A DNA stretch of 64,000 bases from Advenella sp. S44 (GTDB lineage Bacteria > Pseudomonadota > Gammaproteobacteria > Burkholderiales > Burkholderiaceae_B): assembly GCF_002810445.1 (NCBI RefSeq), contig NZ_NEXS01000003.1, positions 1,178,001 to 1,242,000 on the forward strand, in the 5' to 3' direction. Both the position numbers and the translations under genes were made by a program. The stretch's first letter is position 1. Every line of letters begins with the position of its first letter. This document shows positions 47,020 to 57,400 of this stretch, one piece after another. Under the pieces are notes generated by a model. The model was given only the letters and a program-made list of their open reading frames with translations, made no database searches and was not told the origin of the DNA.

Positions 47020-47190
47020 GAGTCTGGACCGCTGGGACAGGCCGGCTCGCGACATGTCCGAGCCTGGTCACAGCCCGAGTGCAGGCTCTGCAGCCCAACC
47101 ATTCCCGATGCCGCAGGCATCCTTACTGTGGTGTAACAGGCGTGCTAACTCTATTGAGTCTTCCGCCGGCACTGCATTTTTGCGCTTTTT

Positions 47191-48984
47191 ATGCAACATA
47201 TACGTAATTTCTCGATTATTGCCCATATTGATCACGGCAAATCCACGCTTGCGGACCGCCTTATTCACCGTTGCGGCGGACTGGCAGACCGGGAGATGTC
47301 CAAGCAAGTGCTCGACTCCATGGAGATTGAGCGCGAACGGGGCATCACCATCAAGGCACAGACCGCTGCGTTGCACTACAAGGCCCGCGACGGGAAGATT
47401 TATAACCTGAATCTGATCGACACACCGGGACATGTCGACTTCTCCTATGAAGTCAGTCGTTCGTTATCTGCGTGCGAAGGCGCCTTGCTGGTGGTTGATG
47501 CCACCCAGGGCGTAGAAGCGCAGACGGTCGCCAACTGCTATACCGCTATTGAATTGGGCGTGGAAGTCATTCCCGTGCTCAACAAAATGGATTTGCCTTC
47601 GGCTGAGCCCGAGGAAGCACGCCAGGAGATCGAAGACGTCATCGGCATTGACGCCAGTGAGGCGATCAAGGCAAGCGCCAAGACCGGCGAGGGCATTGAC
47701 GAGATCCTGGAGATGATCGTGGCCAAAGTGCCGCCTCCGGTCGGCAGTGTCGAAGAGCCCTTGCAAGCGTTGATTATCGATTCCTGGTTTGACAATTATG
47801 TGGGCGTGGTCATGCTGGTCAGAATCAAGAACGGCGTGCTGCGGCCCAAGGACAAAATTCTGTTCATGGCCACCGGCGCCACCCACCCGTGTGAGCAACT
47901 GGGTGTATTTGCGCCCAAGTCCCAGTCCCGCGATCTGCTCTCGGCCGGCGAAGTCGGTTTTGTCATCGCCGGTATCAAGGAGCTGGCGGACGCCAAGGTG
48001 GGCGACACCATCACCAGTGCCGCCAAGCCGGCCAGCAAGCCGCTACCCGGCTTCAAAGAAGTCAAGCCGCAGGTGTTTGCCGGCCTGTACCCGGTAGAAA
48101 GCAGCGAATATGACCAGCTGCGTGATTCGCTGGAAAAACTTCGTCTGAATGACTCCTCGCTCATGTTTGAACCTGAGGTCTCGCAGGCGCTAGGGTTTGG
48201 CTTCCGTTGCGGTTTCCTGGGCCTATTGCACATGGAAATCGTGCAGGAAAGGCTTGAACGTGAATTCAACATGGACATTATCACCACTGCGCCAACGGTG
48301 GTGTATGAGGTCCAGCGCAACGATGGTGAAATACTCAGCATCGAGAGCCCTTCGCGCATGCCCGAAGTGGGCCAGATCACCGATATTCGCGAACCCATTG
48401 TGACCGTGACGCTGTTCATGCCGCAGGAATATGTTGGTGCCGTCATCACGCTGTGTATCGCCAAGCGCGGCAACCAGATCAACATGAGCTACCATGGTCG
48501 CCAGGTGCATCTGGTGTACGAAATACCTCTGGCCGAAATCGTGCTCGATTTCTTTGATCGACTCAAATCGGTATCGCGTGGCTATGCGTCTATGGATTAC
48601 GAATTTCTGGAATATCGGTCCGCTGATGTCGTCCGCGTCGATCTATTGATCAATAACGAAAAAGTCGATGCGCTGTCCATGATCGTGCACCGTGCCAATG
48701 CCCGTTACCGTGGTCGTGAAGTGGTTTCCAAAATGCGCGGGCTGATTCCGCGCCAAATGTTCGATGTTGCCATTCAGGCAGCCATCGGCGCCGAGATTGT
48801 CGCGCGTGAAAACGTCAAGGCATTGCGCAAGAACGTGCTTGCCAAATGTTATGGCGGAGATATTTCACGCAAGAAAAAATTGCTGGAAAAACAAAAAGCC
48901 GGAAAAAAACGGATGAAACAGGTAGGTAGCGTGGAAATTCCACAAGAAGCATTCCTGGCGATCCTTCAGGTTGAAGACAAATAA
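47191..48984 (+). CDS. lepA: Elongation factor 4 (LepA)
   Basis: 597 residues, the normal size. A ribosome-associated translational GTPase. G1 is [11 protein letters not shown]3 DTPGHVDF and G4 [11 protein letters not shown], with the switch I threonine in [10 protein letters not shown]. The LepA-specific C-terminal domain ends in a basic region ([19 protein letters not shown]). It precedes lepB by 11 bases, as in most proteobacteria. Confidence 0.98.
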   Translation: MQHIRNFSIIAHIDHGKSTLADRLIHRCGGLADREMSKQVLDSMEIERERGITIKAQTAALHYKARDGKIYNLNLIDTPGHVDFSYEVSRSLSACEGALLVVDATQGVEAQTVANCYTAIELGVEVIPVLNKMDLPSAEPEEARQEIEDVIGIDASEAIKASAKTGEGIDEILEMIVAKVPPPVGSVEEPLQALIIDSWFDNYVGVVMLVRIKNGVLRPKDKILFMATGATHPCEQLGVFAPKSQSRDLLSAGEVGFVIAGIKELADAKVGDTITSAAKPASKPLPGFKEVKPQVFAGLYPVESSEYDQLRDSLEKLRLNDSSLMFEPEVSQALGFGFRCGFLGLLHMEIVQERLEREFNMDIITTAPTVVYEVQRNDGEILSIESPSRMPEVGQITDIREPIVTVTLFMPQEYVGAVITLCIAKRGNQINMSYHGRQVHLVYEIPLAEIVLDFFDRLKSVSRGYASMDYEFLEYRSADVVRVDLLINNEKVDALSMIVHRANARYRGREVVSKMRGLIPRQMFDVAIQAAIGAEIVARENVKALRKNVLAKCYGGDISRKKKLLEKQKAGKKRMKQVGSVEIPQEAFLAILQVEDK

Positions 48985-48995
48985 GGAAGTAAAAG

Positions 48996-49802
48996 ATGAA
49001 TTTTGCGTTAATCCTGTTTACACTGCTGGTTATCACAGGCTTGGTAAAGCTGCTTGATTTTTTTGTTTTTCGCAAGCAACGCTTGGCCCGCTACGGTGAC
49101 GATGAACAGGCGCATCGTCCGTGGTGGATTGAGTATTCCCTGAGTTTTTTTCCTGTCATCCTGTTTGTGTTCGTGTTGCGATCGTTTTTGTTCGAGCCGT
49201 TCCGTATCCCGTCGGGTTCCATGTTGCCAACACTGCAAAATGGCGACATGATTCTGGTTAACAAGTTTACGTATGGTATCCGCCTGCCTATCATTGATCA
49301 GAAAATCATTCCGATCAATACACCGCAGCGGGGCGACGTGATGGTGTTTCGCTATCCGGTCAATCCGGATATGGATTTTATCAAGCGCGTGGTGGGCGTC
49401 CCGGGCGATGAAGTGCTCTACCAGAACAAACGCCTGAGCATCAACGGCCAGCAAGTGCCTGTCACCCGCGTGGGGCCTTACGTCAATCCATCACAGCAAA
49501 GCGGCTCGCCCGAAGCGCTTGAAGAGAAACTGGGCGAGCACCAGCATGCGATTTTGAACATGCCCGGCATGGGCGCGCTGCTTGGCATGACAAATTTCCC
49601 TGGCAGGGAAAACTGCGAATACATGGGCACGGACTTTCGCTGCAAGGTGCCGCAAGGGCAGTATTTTGTCATGGGCGACAATCGTGACAACAGCGAGGAC
49701 AGCCGATACTGGGGTTTTGTCCCAGACAACCATATTGTGGGCAAGGCGTTTTTCATTTGGATGAACTTCGGCGATCTGGGTCGCATCGGCTCCTTTAAGT
49801 GA
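48996..49802 (+). CDS. lepB: Signal peptidase I
   Basis: 268 residues. Two N-terminal membrane helices (about 1-22 and 45-65) anchor the periplasmic catalytic domain. The serine is in [10 protein letters not shown] and the lysine in [29 protein letters not shown] is the last conserved box. It removes signal peptides of exported proteins such as MucD and RseB. The stop overlaps the rnc start by one base. Confidence 0.98.
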   Translation: MNFALILFTLLVITGLVKLLDFFVFRKQRLARYGDDEQAHRPWWIEYSLSFFPVILFVFVLRSFLFEPFRIPSGSMLPTLQNGDMILVNKFTYGIRLPIIDQKIIPINTPQRGDVMVFRYPVNPDMDFIKRVVGVPGDEVLYQNKRLSINGQQVPVTRVGPYVNPSQQSGSPEALEEKLGEHQHAILNMPGMGALLGMTNFPGRENCEYMGTDFRCKVPQGQYFVMGDNRDNSEDSRYWGFVPDNHIVGKAFFIWMNFGDLGRIGSFK

Positions 49803-50554
49803 TGAATCTTTCAAGACTGGAACGGCTGCTTGATTATCAGTTCAAGAACCAGCGCTTGCTGGTCCAGGCACTGACGCATCGCAGCCACAGTGCGACACAT
49901 AATGAGCGCTTTGAATTTCTGGGCGACTCCATCCTCAATTTTACTGTGGCCGCCATTCTGTTTCATCGCCTGCAACGCGAAGACGAAGGCGATTTATCCC
50001 GTATCCGGGCAAGCCTGGTCAAGCAGGCCACCTTGGCCGATATTGCCCATCGGCTGGAACTGCCGCAGTTTCTGCAGTTGGGGGAAGGTGAGCTTAAAAG
50101 CGGCGGGTTTCGCCGTCCGTCGATACTGGCCGATGCGCTTGAGGCGCTTCTTGCCGCAATCTATCTGGACAGCGATGTGCCAACGGTGCAGGCGGTCATT
50201 GAAAAATTGTACGCCCCGTTGCTTGATTCGGTAGACTTCAACACCTTGGGCAAGGATGCCAAGACGCTGTTGCAGGAAGTATTGCAGGGTCGCAAGTTTG
50301 CGCTGCCGGTCTATAACGTTGTCGCCACCAGCGGCGCTGCCCACGATCAGCAGTTTGAGGTCGAATGTTTTATTGCCGAGCTGGACTTGCGCAGTCAGGC
50401 TACCGGCAGCAGTCGCAGGGCAGCGGAACAGGCCGCTGCGCGCAAAATGCTCGATGCGCTGGAAAAGGTCTTGCCCAAAGGCAATGCCAAAAAGCGGGTG
50501 CGCAAGGTCTCGCAACTTACCCTGCCGGTTGCTGTAGAACAGGAGAAAAAATGA
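49802..50554 (+). CDS. rnc: Ribonuclease III
   Basis: 250 residues from ATG 49802. It cuts double-stranded RNA, including rRNA precursors. The endonuclease signature reads [14 protein letters not shown], with further acidic residues in [17 protein letters not shown]. The C-terminal dsRNA-binding domain spans about 155-225 ([20 protein letters not shown]). It overlaps era by four bases. Confidence 0.97.
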   Translation: MNLSRLERLLDYQFKNQRLLVQALTHRSHSATHNERFEFLGDSILNFTVAAILFHRLQREDEGDLSRIRASLVKQATLADIAHRLELPQFLQLGEGELKSGGFRRPSILADALEALLAAIYLDSDVPTVQAVIEKLYAPLLDSVDFNTLGKDAKTLLQEVLQGRKFALPVYNVVATSGAAHDQQFEVECFIAELDLRSQATGSSRRAAEQAAARKMLDALEKVLPKGNAKKRVRKVSQLTLPVAVEQEKK

Positions 50555-51480
50555 GCCAGGAACCCATTGTGCCCGACGAATCGGGCAGCACGCCCGATAC
50601 CCCGTCAAAAACCGGCTTTATCGCTGTTGTCGGACGCCCGAACGTGGGCAAATCCACACTGACCAACGCGCTTATCGGCAGCAAGATATCCATTGTGTCG
50701 CGCAAGGCGCAAACCACCCGCCATCGTATTCATGGCGTTCTGACGCGCGACAATACGCAGTTTGTGTTTGTTGATACGCCAGGGTTTCAGACGCGTCATG
50801 GCGGGACAATGAATCGCATGATGAATCGCGTCGTCACGCAAGCGCTGGCCGAGGTTGACGTTATCGTTCATGTGGTAGAGGCCGGCAAGTGGTCTGAGGG
50901 AGACGAGCAGATCGTACCCCTGCTGCCCGTGTCAAAAAAATGCATCTTGGCTGTCAGCAAAGTCGATACGCTCAAAAACAAGAACGCCCTGTTTGATTTT
51001 GTCAGCCGTATCATGGGCAAGTTTGCCTACGATGCCGTGGTTCCTGTGAGCGCGGTAAAAAGCGTGCAGCTTGATACCTTGCTTACTGAGATCGAACAGC
51101 GTTTGCCCGAAGGTCAGTTCATGTTCGAAGAAGATGCGCTCACGGACAGACCCATCCGGTTCATTGCAGCAGAACTTATCCGCGAAAAAATTTTCCGGCT
51201 GGTCGGCGACGAGCTACCCTACGCGTGTACCGTTGTCATCGAACAATGGGACGAAGACGACAGCGCAGCCCGCATTGCGGCCTGCGTGATCGTGGAGCGC
51301 GACAGTCACAAGCCGATTCTGCTTGGCGCCAAGGGTACGCATATGAAGCGCATTGCGACTGAAGCGCGCCAGGATATTTCCGGCCTGTTGGACAAGCCGG
51401 TGTTTCTGGAAATCTACATCAAAGTGCGTAAAGGCTGGTCGGAAAAGGAAAGTGCCCTGCGCGACCTGGGCTATGAGTAA
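50551..51480 (+). CDS. era: GTPase Era
   Basis: 309 residues from ATG 50551. It binds 16S rRNA and assists 30S assembly. G1 [10 protein letters not shown]3 DTPGF and G4 SKVD (usually NKxD) are seen; the KH RNA-binding domain follows from about 220 ([16 protein letters not shown] and [12 protein letters not shown]). An N-terminal extension of about 20 residues ([13 protein letters not shown]) is longer than in E. coli. It overlaps recO by eight bases. Confidence 0.97.
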   Translation: MSQEPIVPDESGSTPDTPSKTGFIAVVGRPNVGKSTLTNALIGSKISIVSRKAQTTRHRIHGVLTRDNTQFVFVDTPGFQTRHGGTMNRMMNRVVTQALAEVDVIVHVVEAGKWSEGDEQIVPLLPVSKKCILAVSKVDTLKNKNALFDFVSRIMGKFAYDAVVPVSAVKSVQLDTLLTEIEQRLPEGQFMFEEDALTDRPIRFIAAELIREKIFRLVGDELPYACTVVIEQWDEDDSAARIAACVIVERDSHKPILLGAKGTHMKRIATEARQDISGLLDKPVFLEIYIKVRKGWSEKESALRDLGYE

Positions 51481-52060
51481 ACGGAGCAGCCGGGTACAAG
51501 AGACCAGCGCCTATTTGTTGCAGGCAACCGCCTGGAGCGAGTCTTCGCTCATTGCCCGGCTGTTTGCTCGTGATTACGGCATCGTGACTGTGGTCGCCAA
51601 AGGGGCCAAACGCCCATATTCGGTGCTGCGCCCGGTGCTTTCCGCGTTCGAACCGCTGCTGGCGTCCTGGTCGGGGCAGGGCGAAGTCAAGACGCTCACC
51701 CGCGTTGAACTGGCCGGCTTGCATGGCCTGACAGGCAAATCACTGATGTCTGCCTGGTACATGAATGAACTCCTGATGCGTATGCTGCCGGGCGAAGATG
51801 CTCATCCACAATTGTTTGATGCCTATCGACAGGCTCTGCAGCAACTGGCGACCGGCGAGCGCGCTTCGGGCTCCTTACGCCGGTTCGAGTGGATTTTACT
51901 TCAGGAAACCGGCTATGGCGTGCCGGGCGTCCGTCCTGATTTTGACGAACCGGCAGCCGAGCCCGGCCTGCGGCGCATGCTGCGCGAGCGCATTGATGAA
52001 CACCTTGAAAAACGACCACTGATGACCCGGAATGTATTGTTGTCACTTAAACAATACTGA
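51473..52060 (+). CDS. recO: DNA repair protein RecO, short form
   Basis: 195 residues from ATG 51473, overlapping era. RecO loads RecA with RecF/RecR at gaps. The N-terminal OB fold is clear (SAYLLQATAWSESSLIARLF, IVTVVAKGAKRPYS) and the helical part has WYMNELLMRMLPGEDAH and FEWILLQETGYG. Compared with the roughly 240 residues of E. coli RecO, the stretch after GYG is about 45 residues shorter and passes directly to the last helix (LRRMLRERIDEHLEKRPL). The reading frame is intact, so this looks like a lineage-specific short form. Confidence 0.88.
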   Translation: MSKRSSRVQETSAYLLQATAWSESSLIARLFARDYGIVTVVAKGAKRPYSVLRPVLSAFEPLLASWSGQGEVKTLTRVELAGLHGLTGKSLMSAWYMNELLMRMLPGEDAHPQLFDAYRQALQQLATGERASGSLRRFEWILLQETGYGVPGVRPDFDEPAAEPGLRRMLRERIDEHLEKRPLMTRNVLLSLKQY

Positions 52061-52385
52061 ACGTGGTGCGTCATTGACCCGCCGCTTGTACTGAAGCAAG
52101 GTCTTCGCGCAACGACGACGGGCCGGATGCAAGTCAGGAGCGCTTTCACGCATGAACCTGACTCAGCCGGCAACATGGGGCAGGCGGTGTTATCGCGCAG
52201 GCGCAGATATCGCACAAATACCGCTATCTCATAAGCCTGGACCTCGGGCAAGCATCAATATCACACGAATACACATATGGGGTCATATTGACGCCACCAA
52301 AGTAGATACGATATTTTGCGGCGGGCCGTCGGCGGTCGGCGTCAACCTCGGTTATGATTCCGAATAAGACTTCCGGAGAGCATCT
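52061..52385. other. Intergenic region before the DUF4139 gene
   Basis: About 325 bases without a supported gene. It contains a wide inverted repeat, TTGACGCC (52288-52295) and GGCGTCAA (52338-52345), whose left arm could also be a -35. TTCCGGAGAG (52371-52380) is a good SD ahead of the ATG at 52386. Confidence 0.45.
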
Positions 52386-54071
52386 ATGAGTGAACATCCT
52401 TTTGCATCTAACCGCACTTATCACCGGGGCGTGGGACAGTCTGGCCGTCGTCAGTGCAACGCGCTGCAACTGCGTGTGCTGGCCGGTGCGCTGCTGTTCG
52501 CCTTGCCCGTATCGCATGTTTACGCCGATACACTGGACGCCGTGTCGCGCATCGATAGTGTCACGGTCTATCCGGACCGCGCGTTGGTACATCGGGTCGC
52601 GAGCCAGCCGATTCCAGCCGGTGAGCATGAACTGGTTTTTACCAATTTGCCGGCTGACATGGATGAGAACTCGCTGCAGTTCAATGCCAATGCTTCCGGT
52701 GGCGGGTTACAAATTCTGCATGTTTCCAGCACGCCGGACTATGAACGGGTAACGGAGCCAGCCGGCCTGAATGAGGTTGCCGGCCAGATCGATGCGCTCA
52801 CAAAACAAGTGGCGGGGCTGGACGATCAGATCGACGTGGCTGACAGTCAGATCAATTTCATTCGCAATTATCAGAACGGGCATAGCGTGCAGACCAAAGA
52901 TGCGCCGGCTTTGTCGACCGATGGGTTTCTCGATCTGATGAAATTTACCGAAGAAAATTTACTCAAGGCCATGCAAACGCGGCGTGAACGCCAAGTGCAA
53001 AAGGAGCAATTGCTGGCCCGTATTAAAGTGCTTAAGCAGCGTCAGCAGCAGCTGAGACCGAGCGCCAGGAACGAAACACGCAAAGTGGTGGTGACGCTAA
53101 ACGCAGCGCAACCGGCCACAATAAACAGTGTGCTCAGCTATGTGGTTAACGGTGCTGCCTGGTCTCCGGTTTATGACGCACGGTACGACTCGGGCAGCGG
53201 CAAACTTACCCTGAATTATTTTGGCCAGGTCAGCCAAAGTACGTCAGAGGACTGGTCGGATGTGGCCCTTACCCTGTCCACTGCGCAACCGGTTACAGGT
53301 GTCACGCTACCACAACTGCAGCCGTGGCGGGTAGACGTCGCAACGCCAGCCAAGCCCGTTCCAATAGCCCGGATGTCGGCCAGGCGGTCTGCAGCGCCTG
53401 CCATGGAGATGGCCGATTCCGCAAGCTACGCCTCGGCCAATGCGAACACCGGCAGCACCAACACAACGTTTGAAGTTCCCGGCAAGCAGACCATCAGAAC
53501 CGGCGGACAGCAACAGCGCGTGCCATTGACCACCTTGTCGGAAACGGCCGACCTGTCTTATGAACTTGTCCCGTCAAAGGCATCTGCCGTATTTGCGACT
53601 GTGAAGATCAACAACGGAAAAGACTTCCCGTTGCTGGCCGGTAGCGTCAATGCTTTTTTTGATAATGAGTTCATTGCGGCTTCGGACATTAAAACCGTCT
53701 TTCCCAAAGAGAAACTGGAATTGGCGATGGGCGTGGACCAGGCTATTTCCGTCAAGCGCGAGCCGCTGCAGCGTTTTACGGAATCTACCGGTCTGACCGG
53801 CAGCGGCACACGCCTGACGTACGAATACAAAACCGTCATCCGCAACAACCGCAAGCAGCCGGTCGAACTGGTATTGCACGACAGGTTCCCGGTTTCAGCC
53901 GATGAAAAAATAGATATCAAGCGACTGGAACCCTCCGGTAGCGGTATCGCCCTGAAGGGGGACGGACGCTATGAACAGACGTTGACGCTGGCGGCCGCAG
54001 AAGAGCGCACCGTGCTTCTTAAGTTCACTGTGCAGTATCCCAAGAGCCTGGACGTTGAAGGCTTGCCCTGA
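52386..54071 (+). CDS. DUF4139/DUF4140 domain protein (MuiA family, mucoidy-inhibitor-like)
   Basis: 561 residues. A signal peptide with a late hydrophobic core (about residues 28-47, ending SHVYADT) predicts export. The N-terminal DUF4140 region shows SRIDSVTVYPDRALVHRVAS, a coiled-coil segment follows (about 130-220, KQVAGLDDQIDVADSQINF), then the long beta-rich DUF4139 domain (about 230-561) containing YVVNGAAWSPVYDARYD and SEDWSDVALTLSTAQP. The name comes from the MuiA family; the molecular function is not established. A single gene, ended by the hairpin at 54194. Confidence 0.88.
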   Translation: MSEHPFASNRTYHRGVGQSGRRQCNALQLRVLAGALLFALPVSHVYADTLDAVSRIDSVTVYPDRALVHRVASQPIPAGEHELVFTNLPADMDENSLQFNANASGGGLQILHVSSTPDYERVTEPAGLNEVAGQIDALTKQVAGLDDQIDVADSQINFIRNYQNGHSVQTKDAPALSTDGFLDLMKFTEENLLKAMQTRRERQVQKEQLLARIKVLKQRQQQLRPSARNETRKVVVTLNAAQPATINSVLSYVVNGAAWSPVYDARYDSGSGKLTLNYFGQVSQSTSEDWSDVALTLSTAQPVTGVTLPQLQPWRVDVATPAKPVPIARMSARRSAAPAMEMADSASYASANANTGSTNTTFEVPGKQTIRTGGQQQRVPLTTLSETADLSYELVPSKASAVFATVKINNGKDFPLLAGSVNAFFDNEFIAASDIKTVFPKEKLELAMGVDQAISVKREPLQRFTESTGLTGSGTRLTYEYKTVIRNNRKQPVELVLHDRFPVSADEKIDIKRLEPSGSGIALKGDGRYEQTLTLAAAEERTVLLKFTVQYPKSLDVEGLP

Positions 54072-54193
54072 GGGCCGTAGAGCCGGTCAGCGACTAAAAG
54101 CGCGAAATCGCCCCACTCATACACTGGTTATGAAGGCAAGTCCCCGCAAGAACAAACGTCCCAGTAACCTAAGTTGAATCAGCATGCATCAAC

Positions 54194-54225
54194 GAGAAAG
54201 CCGGAGTTTTTACTCCGGCTTTCTC
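54194..54225. terminator. Bidirectional hairpin between convergent DUF4139 and Bug genes
   Basis: GAGAAAGCCGGAGT (54194-54207), four Ts, ACTCCGGCTTTCTC (54212-54225): a perfect 14-bp stem with a tetraloop. The A/T-rich outer pairs stand in for a tail on both strands. Confidence 0.8.
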
Positions 54226-54325
54226 ATGCAACGGCCTGCGACCGTTACTGCAATTCAATCAGCAGCACTGGCCTTTTGTGCGCGTAACCGTGTCGGGCGG
54301 CATGTATCAGGCCGGTGTGGAACGT

Positions 54326-55312
54326 TTATTGAGGCTTGACGTCTGCTTTCTTGAATAGTTCGGCCCATACTGGAATTTGCTCTTTGACTTTGGCATCCAG
54401 AGCCTGCGGGGTGGCCTGTTCGGTCAGGATCGTGGCGCCCAGTGCGTCCATGCGTTCCTTGAATCTGGGGCTGGCCAAACCGTCTTTGAGTGCGGTTTGC
54501 AACTTGTCCACCACATTGTCCGGCGTCTTGGCCGGAACCCACATACCATGCCAGATACCGACGTTAAAGTCCTTAAAGCCTTCTTCCTGCATCGTGGGCA
54601 GGTCAGGCAGCTGGGCATTGCGTTCGTCGCTGGTAATGGCATAGGCCTTTACCGTTTTAGCCTTGATGTGCTGGGTGGTATTGGTTGTCTGATCGCACAG
54701 CAGATCAACCTGTTTACCCAGCAGATCGTTCATTGCCGGGCCGGCGCCTTTATAAGGCACGGTTAGCAGTTTCACACCCAAGGTATCCATCAGCATGGTG
54801 CCGCAAAGATGGCTGGCTGCCCCAACGCCCGCATTGGCCAATGTGACCTTATCCTCATTGGCTTTCAGGTACTCAACCAGCTCTTTCATATTGTTTGCCG
54901 GAAAATCAGCGCGGGCCACCAATGTCATGGGCACGTCTACGACCAGGCCAACGGGTCGGAAACTTTTTTCCGGATCGTAACCGAGACGCTTGTACAAGGA
55001 GGGCGCTGTGGAGAATCCGATATGCATCAGTAGTACGTTGTAGCCATCAGGTTTCGCATTGGCGACCTGGGTCGTACCGATGGTTCCACCGGCACCGGCC
55101 TTATTTTCAATCACAACCGTTTGTCCGAGAGACTTTTGCATGGCTTCGCCAAGAGAGCGGGCGACGTTATCAGTGGGACCACCGGCAGTGAACGGAATAA
55201 TCATGGAGATAGGACGTTCGGGATAGTCTGCTGCCATGGCGGGCCCCGCCGACAATGCGAAAGCCAGTGCAATAGAGCCGAGCAGGCGGCCGTTTTTCAG
55301 TGTGTGTAACAT
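54326..55312 (-). CDS. Tripartite tricarboxylate transporter receptor, Bug family
   Basis: 328 residues, intact. A signal peptide (about 1-27, ending in ALSAGPAMAADYP) is followed by the Bug fold: PISMIIPFTAGGPTDNVARS, VVIENKAGAGGTIGTTQVA, VPYKGAGPAMNDLLGKQVDL and PDLPTMQEEGFKDFNVGIWHG. It binds a small, usually carboxylate, ligand in the periplasm. No transporter membrane genes (tctA/tctB) are near, which is common for Bug genes in Bordetella relatives. AGGAACC is a fair SD. Confidence 0.93.
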   Translation of the reverse strand: MLHTLKNGRLLGSIALAFALSAGPAMAADYPERPISMIIPFTAGGPTDNVARSLGEAMQKSLGQTVVIENKAGAGGTIGTTQVANAKPDGYNVLLMHIGFSTAPSLYKRLGYDPEKSFRPVGLVVDVPMTLVARADFPANNMKELVEYLKANEDKVTLANAGVGAASHLCGTMLMDTLGVKLLTVPYKGAGPAMNDLLGKQVDLLCDQTTNTTQHIKAKTVKAYAITSDERNAQLPDLPTMQEEGFKDFNVGIWHGMWVPAKTPDNVVDKLQTALKDGLASPRFKERMDALGATILTEQATPQALDAKVKEQIPVWAELFKKADVKPQ

Positions 55313-55506
55313 TTGGTTCCTGTATTCTGTTTATTGATTTGAAATCGTGCGGACGAAACAACGGCAAGTCTAGTCAGGTTCTTGAAAGCCGTCACTAGAT
55401 AATTACCCTTAAACCAATGAAAACAATTGAAAAAATAAGAACGAGACACCGTTATAGCGACCCCGGTCGGACACTGGCGGCTAAGGTGCATTACACAATA
55501 CACAAG
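55313..55506 (-). other. Upstream region of the Bug gene
   Basis: About 190 bases between the Bug start and the terminator of the Bax-inhibitor-like gene. A/T-rich tracts near 55415-55440 probably belong to the promoter. No gene is seen. Confidence 0.35.
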
Positions 55507-55544
55507 AAAAAAACCGCTATCACAGTTGTGCGTGATAGCGGTTT
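55507..55544 (-). terminator. Intrinsic terminator of the Bax-inhibitor-1 family gene
   Basis: AAACCGCTATCAC (55511-55523) pairs perfectly with GTGATAGCGGTTT (55532-55544). On the minus strand the stem is followed by a run of seven Ts (55513-55507). Confidence 0.9.
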
Positions 55545-55613
55545 GAGTCAAGTTTCCTGCTGCGCTAGGGCTGCAGCGTGTCGACAGCGTATAGGCGCGC
55601 TGTATTGCAGCGC

Positions 55614-56306
55614 TTATTCGCGGCTGCCGCCGAAGATGCCCAGCAGAGCCAGCAGATTGGCGAACACGTTGTAGAGGTCCAGATAAATGGCCAGTGTTGC
55701 CGAAATATAATTGGTTTCGCCACCGTTGACCACGCGCTGTACATCAACCAGCATAAAGGCCGAAAATATAACAATGGCCATGATGGAAATGGTCAGCACC
55801 AGTGCAGGGATCTGCAGGAAGATATTGGCCACGGCAGCCAGCAGCAGAACAATCGCACCAATGAACAGGGTTTTTTGCATGCCGGTGAAATCGCGCTTGC
55901 TGGTCGTTGCGATGGTAGCCATTGCACCGAAGATTACCGCGGTGCCTCCGAAGGCTAGCATGATCAACTGTGCGCCATTACCAAAGTCCAGCACATGGCC
56001 GATTAGCCGCGACAGCATCATGCCCATGAAGAACGTAAACAGCAGTAACAGGCCAACGCCCAGAGAGCTGTTCTTGTTCTTTTCTATGGCAAACATCAGG
56101 CCGAAGGCTCCCACCAGGAAGACAATTGTGGAAATACCCGGAGCCAGAAGGGCGTTCAGATTCAATTGCAGCGCAAGGGCGGCACCCAGCACGGTGGGAA
56201 CGAGGGAGGCAGCAAGCAGCCAGTAGGTATTGCGCAATACACGATTGCGCACCACCTGGCCCGGTGCATATCCTTCCTGAGGTAGAGTCTGGCGCAAGTC
56301 AGTCAT
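55614..56306 (-). CDS. Bax inhibitor-1/YccA family inner membrane protein
   Basis: 230 residues with seven hydrophobic segments. Family features are the N-terminal RNRVLRNTYWLLAASLVPTV, the central TFFMGMMLSRLIGHVLDFGNG and, near the end, SAFMLVDVQRVVNGG-ETNYISATLAIYLDLYNVF with its conserved aspartates. Bacterial members include YccA, an inhibitor/substrate of the FtsH protease, and YbhL, a possible ion leak channel; the role here cannot be told apart. Confidence 0.93.
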   Translation of the reverse strand: MTDLRQTLPQEGYAPGQVVRNRVLRNTYWLLAASLVPTVLGAALALQLNLNALLAPGISTIVFLVGAFGLMFAIEKNKNSSLGVGLLLLFTFFMGMMLSRLIGHVLDFGNGAQLIMLAFGGTAVIFGAMATIATTSKRDFTGMQKTLFIGAIVLLLAAVANIFLQIPALVLTISIMAIVIFSAFMLVDVQRVVNGGETNYISATLAIYLDLYNVFANLLALLGIFGGSRE

Positions 56307-56428
56307 GGTCTCTCCAATTACAAATCAATTATCGTGAATTTCAGTATACATCAGACCGCAAATCAGTCTGACAGTTCCCTGAATTTTACCTGAAATGCGT
56401 AAAATTCAATAGTCGCTGATGACATCTG

Positions 56429-57364
56429 CTATTTGTTGTGGCGATATTTGGCAATAATTTCCGGGATCTCTTCCAGAAAGCGTCTTTTTAGGTAGTCATG
56501 GGATTCGTCCAGCAACTCGGTAACCAGCGCATCAATTTCCGCCTGCATCTGTGACGATGGATCGGAAGGCGAAAGCTCAGCCGGCGCCACTGAACTTGCC
56601 AGGGCGTTTGCCCGCGATGGCGCACGAAACAGCGATGCATCAAACGTTGGCCGGCGCGCAGTGGGCTCGATCCGGTTCAGTGTGAAATCGGATTTTGCGG
56701 CCTGGGCGAAAGCGTCATTCTCATCATCCGACCACACATACAATTCCGGCTTGCTGTGATGCCCATGCGAATCCCGGGCCTGATTTAAAAACGGTGCGTA
56801 GTCTTCGGCAGTGGGGTGGCCGGGGAACGAGGATGCATCGTCAACGCTGGCCGCAGAGGCCGCAGCAGGAGAAGAAAACGTAGCGCCCGGTGACTTTGCT
56901 CCCGTTGCAGGATCAAATGGCGGCACTTGCGTTGGGCGCTGGGCTGGCATCAGAACAGGCATATCGTCATCCTCGTCCTGCCAGGCGGGTTTGTGTGGGT
57001 CGCCCGACCGGCTGCGCGTAACTGCCGGTGGGGGTGGAATGTGGACGGCGGGCTCACGAACTCGATGCCCGATCGGGGAGGCAGGCTCTGCGGATTCAGC
57101 CATCCGAGGTTCAGCCATCCGGGGTGCTGCTTGAGGTCCGTCAGACGGTGGTGGGCCGTGGCGGGGCGCGGGCATACTTGGGGCAGTGTGCCGCCCGGCT
57201 TGATGCGCCGATGGCGAGGTTGGGGGATGCAGGACCGGAATATCGTCATCGTCCGGCGCTTCTTCCAGCCGGGCGTCGATCGAATGCAGATCCAGATGCG
57301 GCTCCTTGGCTTCTGGTGGAACCGAGACAGTATGATCAGGGCGTTTTCTGAAGATGATGGACAT
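56429..57364 (-). CDS. Unknown acidic, Pro-rich protein downstream of holC
   Basis: 311 residues from ATG 57364 (MSIIFRKRPDHTVSVPP). No family recognised. The first two thirds are low complexity, rich in Pro, Ala, Ser and Asp with DDDDIPVL and DEDDDMPVL as a repeated motif and a duplicated PRMAE pair. The last 40 residues look structured and conserved-like: AEIDALVTELLDESHDYLKR followed by a RFLEEIPEI motif. There is no signal peptide or membrane helix. It follows holC by 36 bases on the same strand, so a role with DNA polymerase III chi or simple co-expression is possible. Confidence 0.75.
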   Translation of the reverse strand: MSIIFRKRPDHTVSVPPEAKEPHLDLHSIDARLEEAPDDDDIPVLHPPTSPSAHQAGRHTAPSMPAPRHGPPPSDGPQAAPRMAEPRMAESAEPASPIGHRVREPAVHIPPPPAVTRSRSGDPHKPAWQDEDDDMPVLMPAQRPTQVPPFDPATGAKSPGATFSSPAAASAASVDDASSFPGHPTAEDYAPFLNQARDSHGHHSKPELYVWSDDENDAFAQAAKSDFTLNRIEPTARRPTFDASLFRAPSRANALASSVAPAELSPSDPSSQMQAEIDALVTELLDESHDYLKRRFLEEIPEIIAKYRHNK

Positions 57365-57400
57365 AATAATAGAGGCTCCTTCCGGCAATGGGCCGGCGTG

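Noticed and set aside
52288-52345. Wide inverted repeat TTGACGCC/GGCGTCAA as a terminator of recO
   Set aside because: The loop is 42 bases and there is no T-run; more likely chance or part of a promoter.
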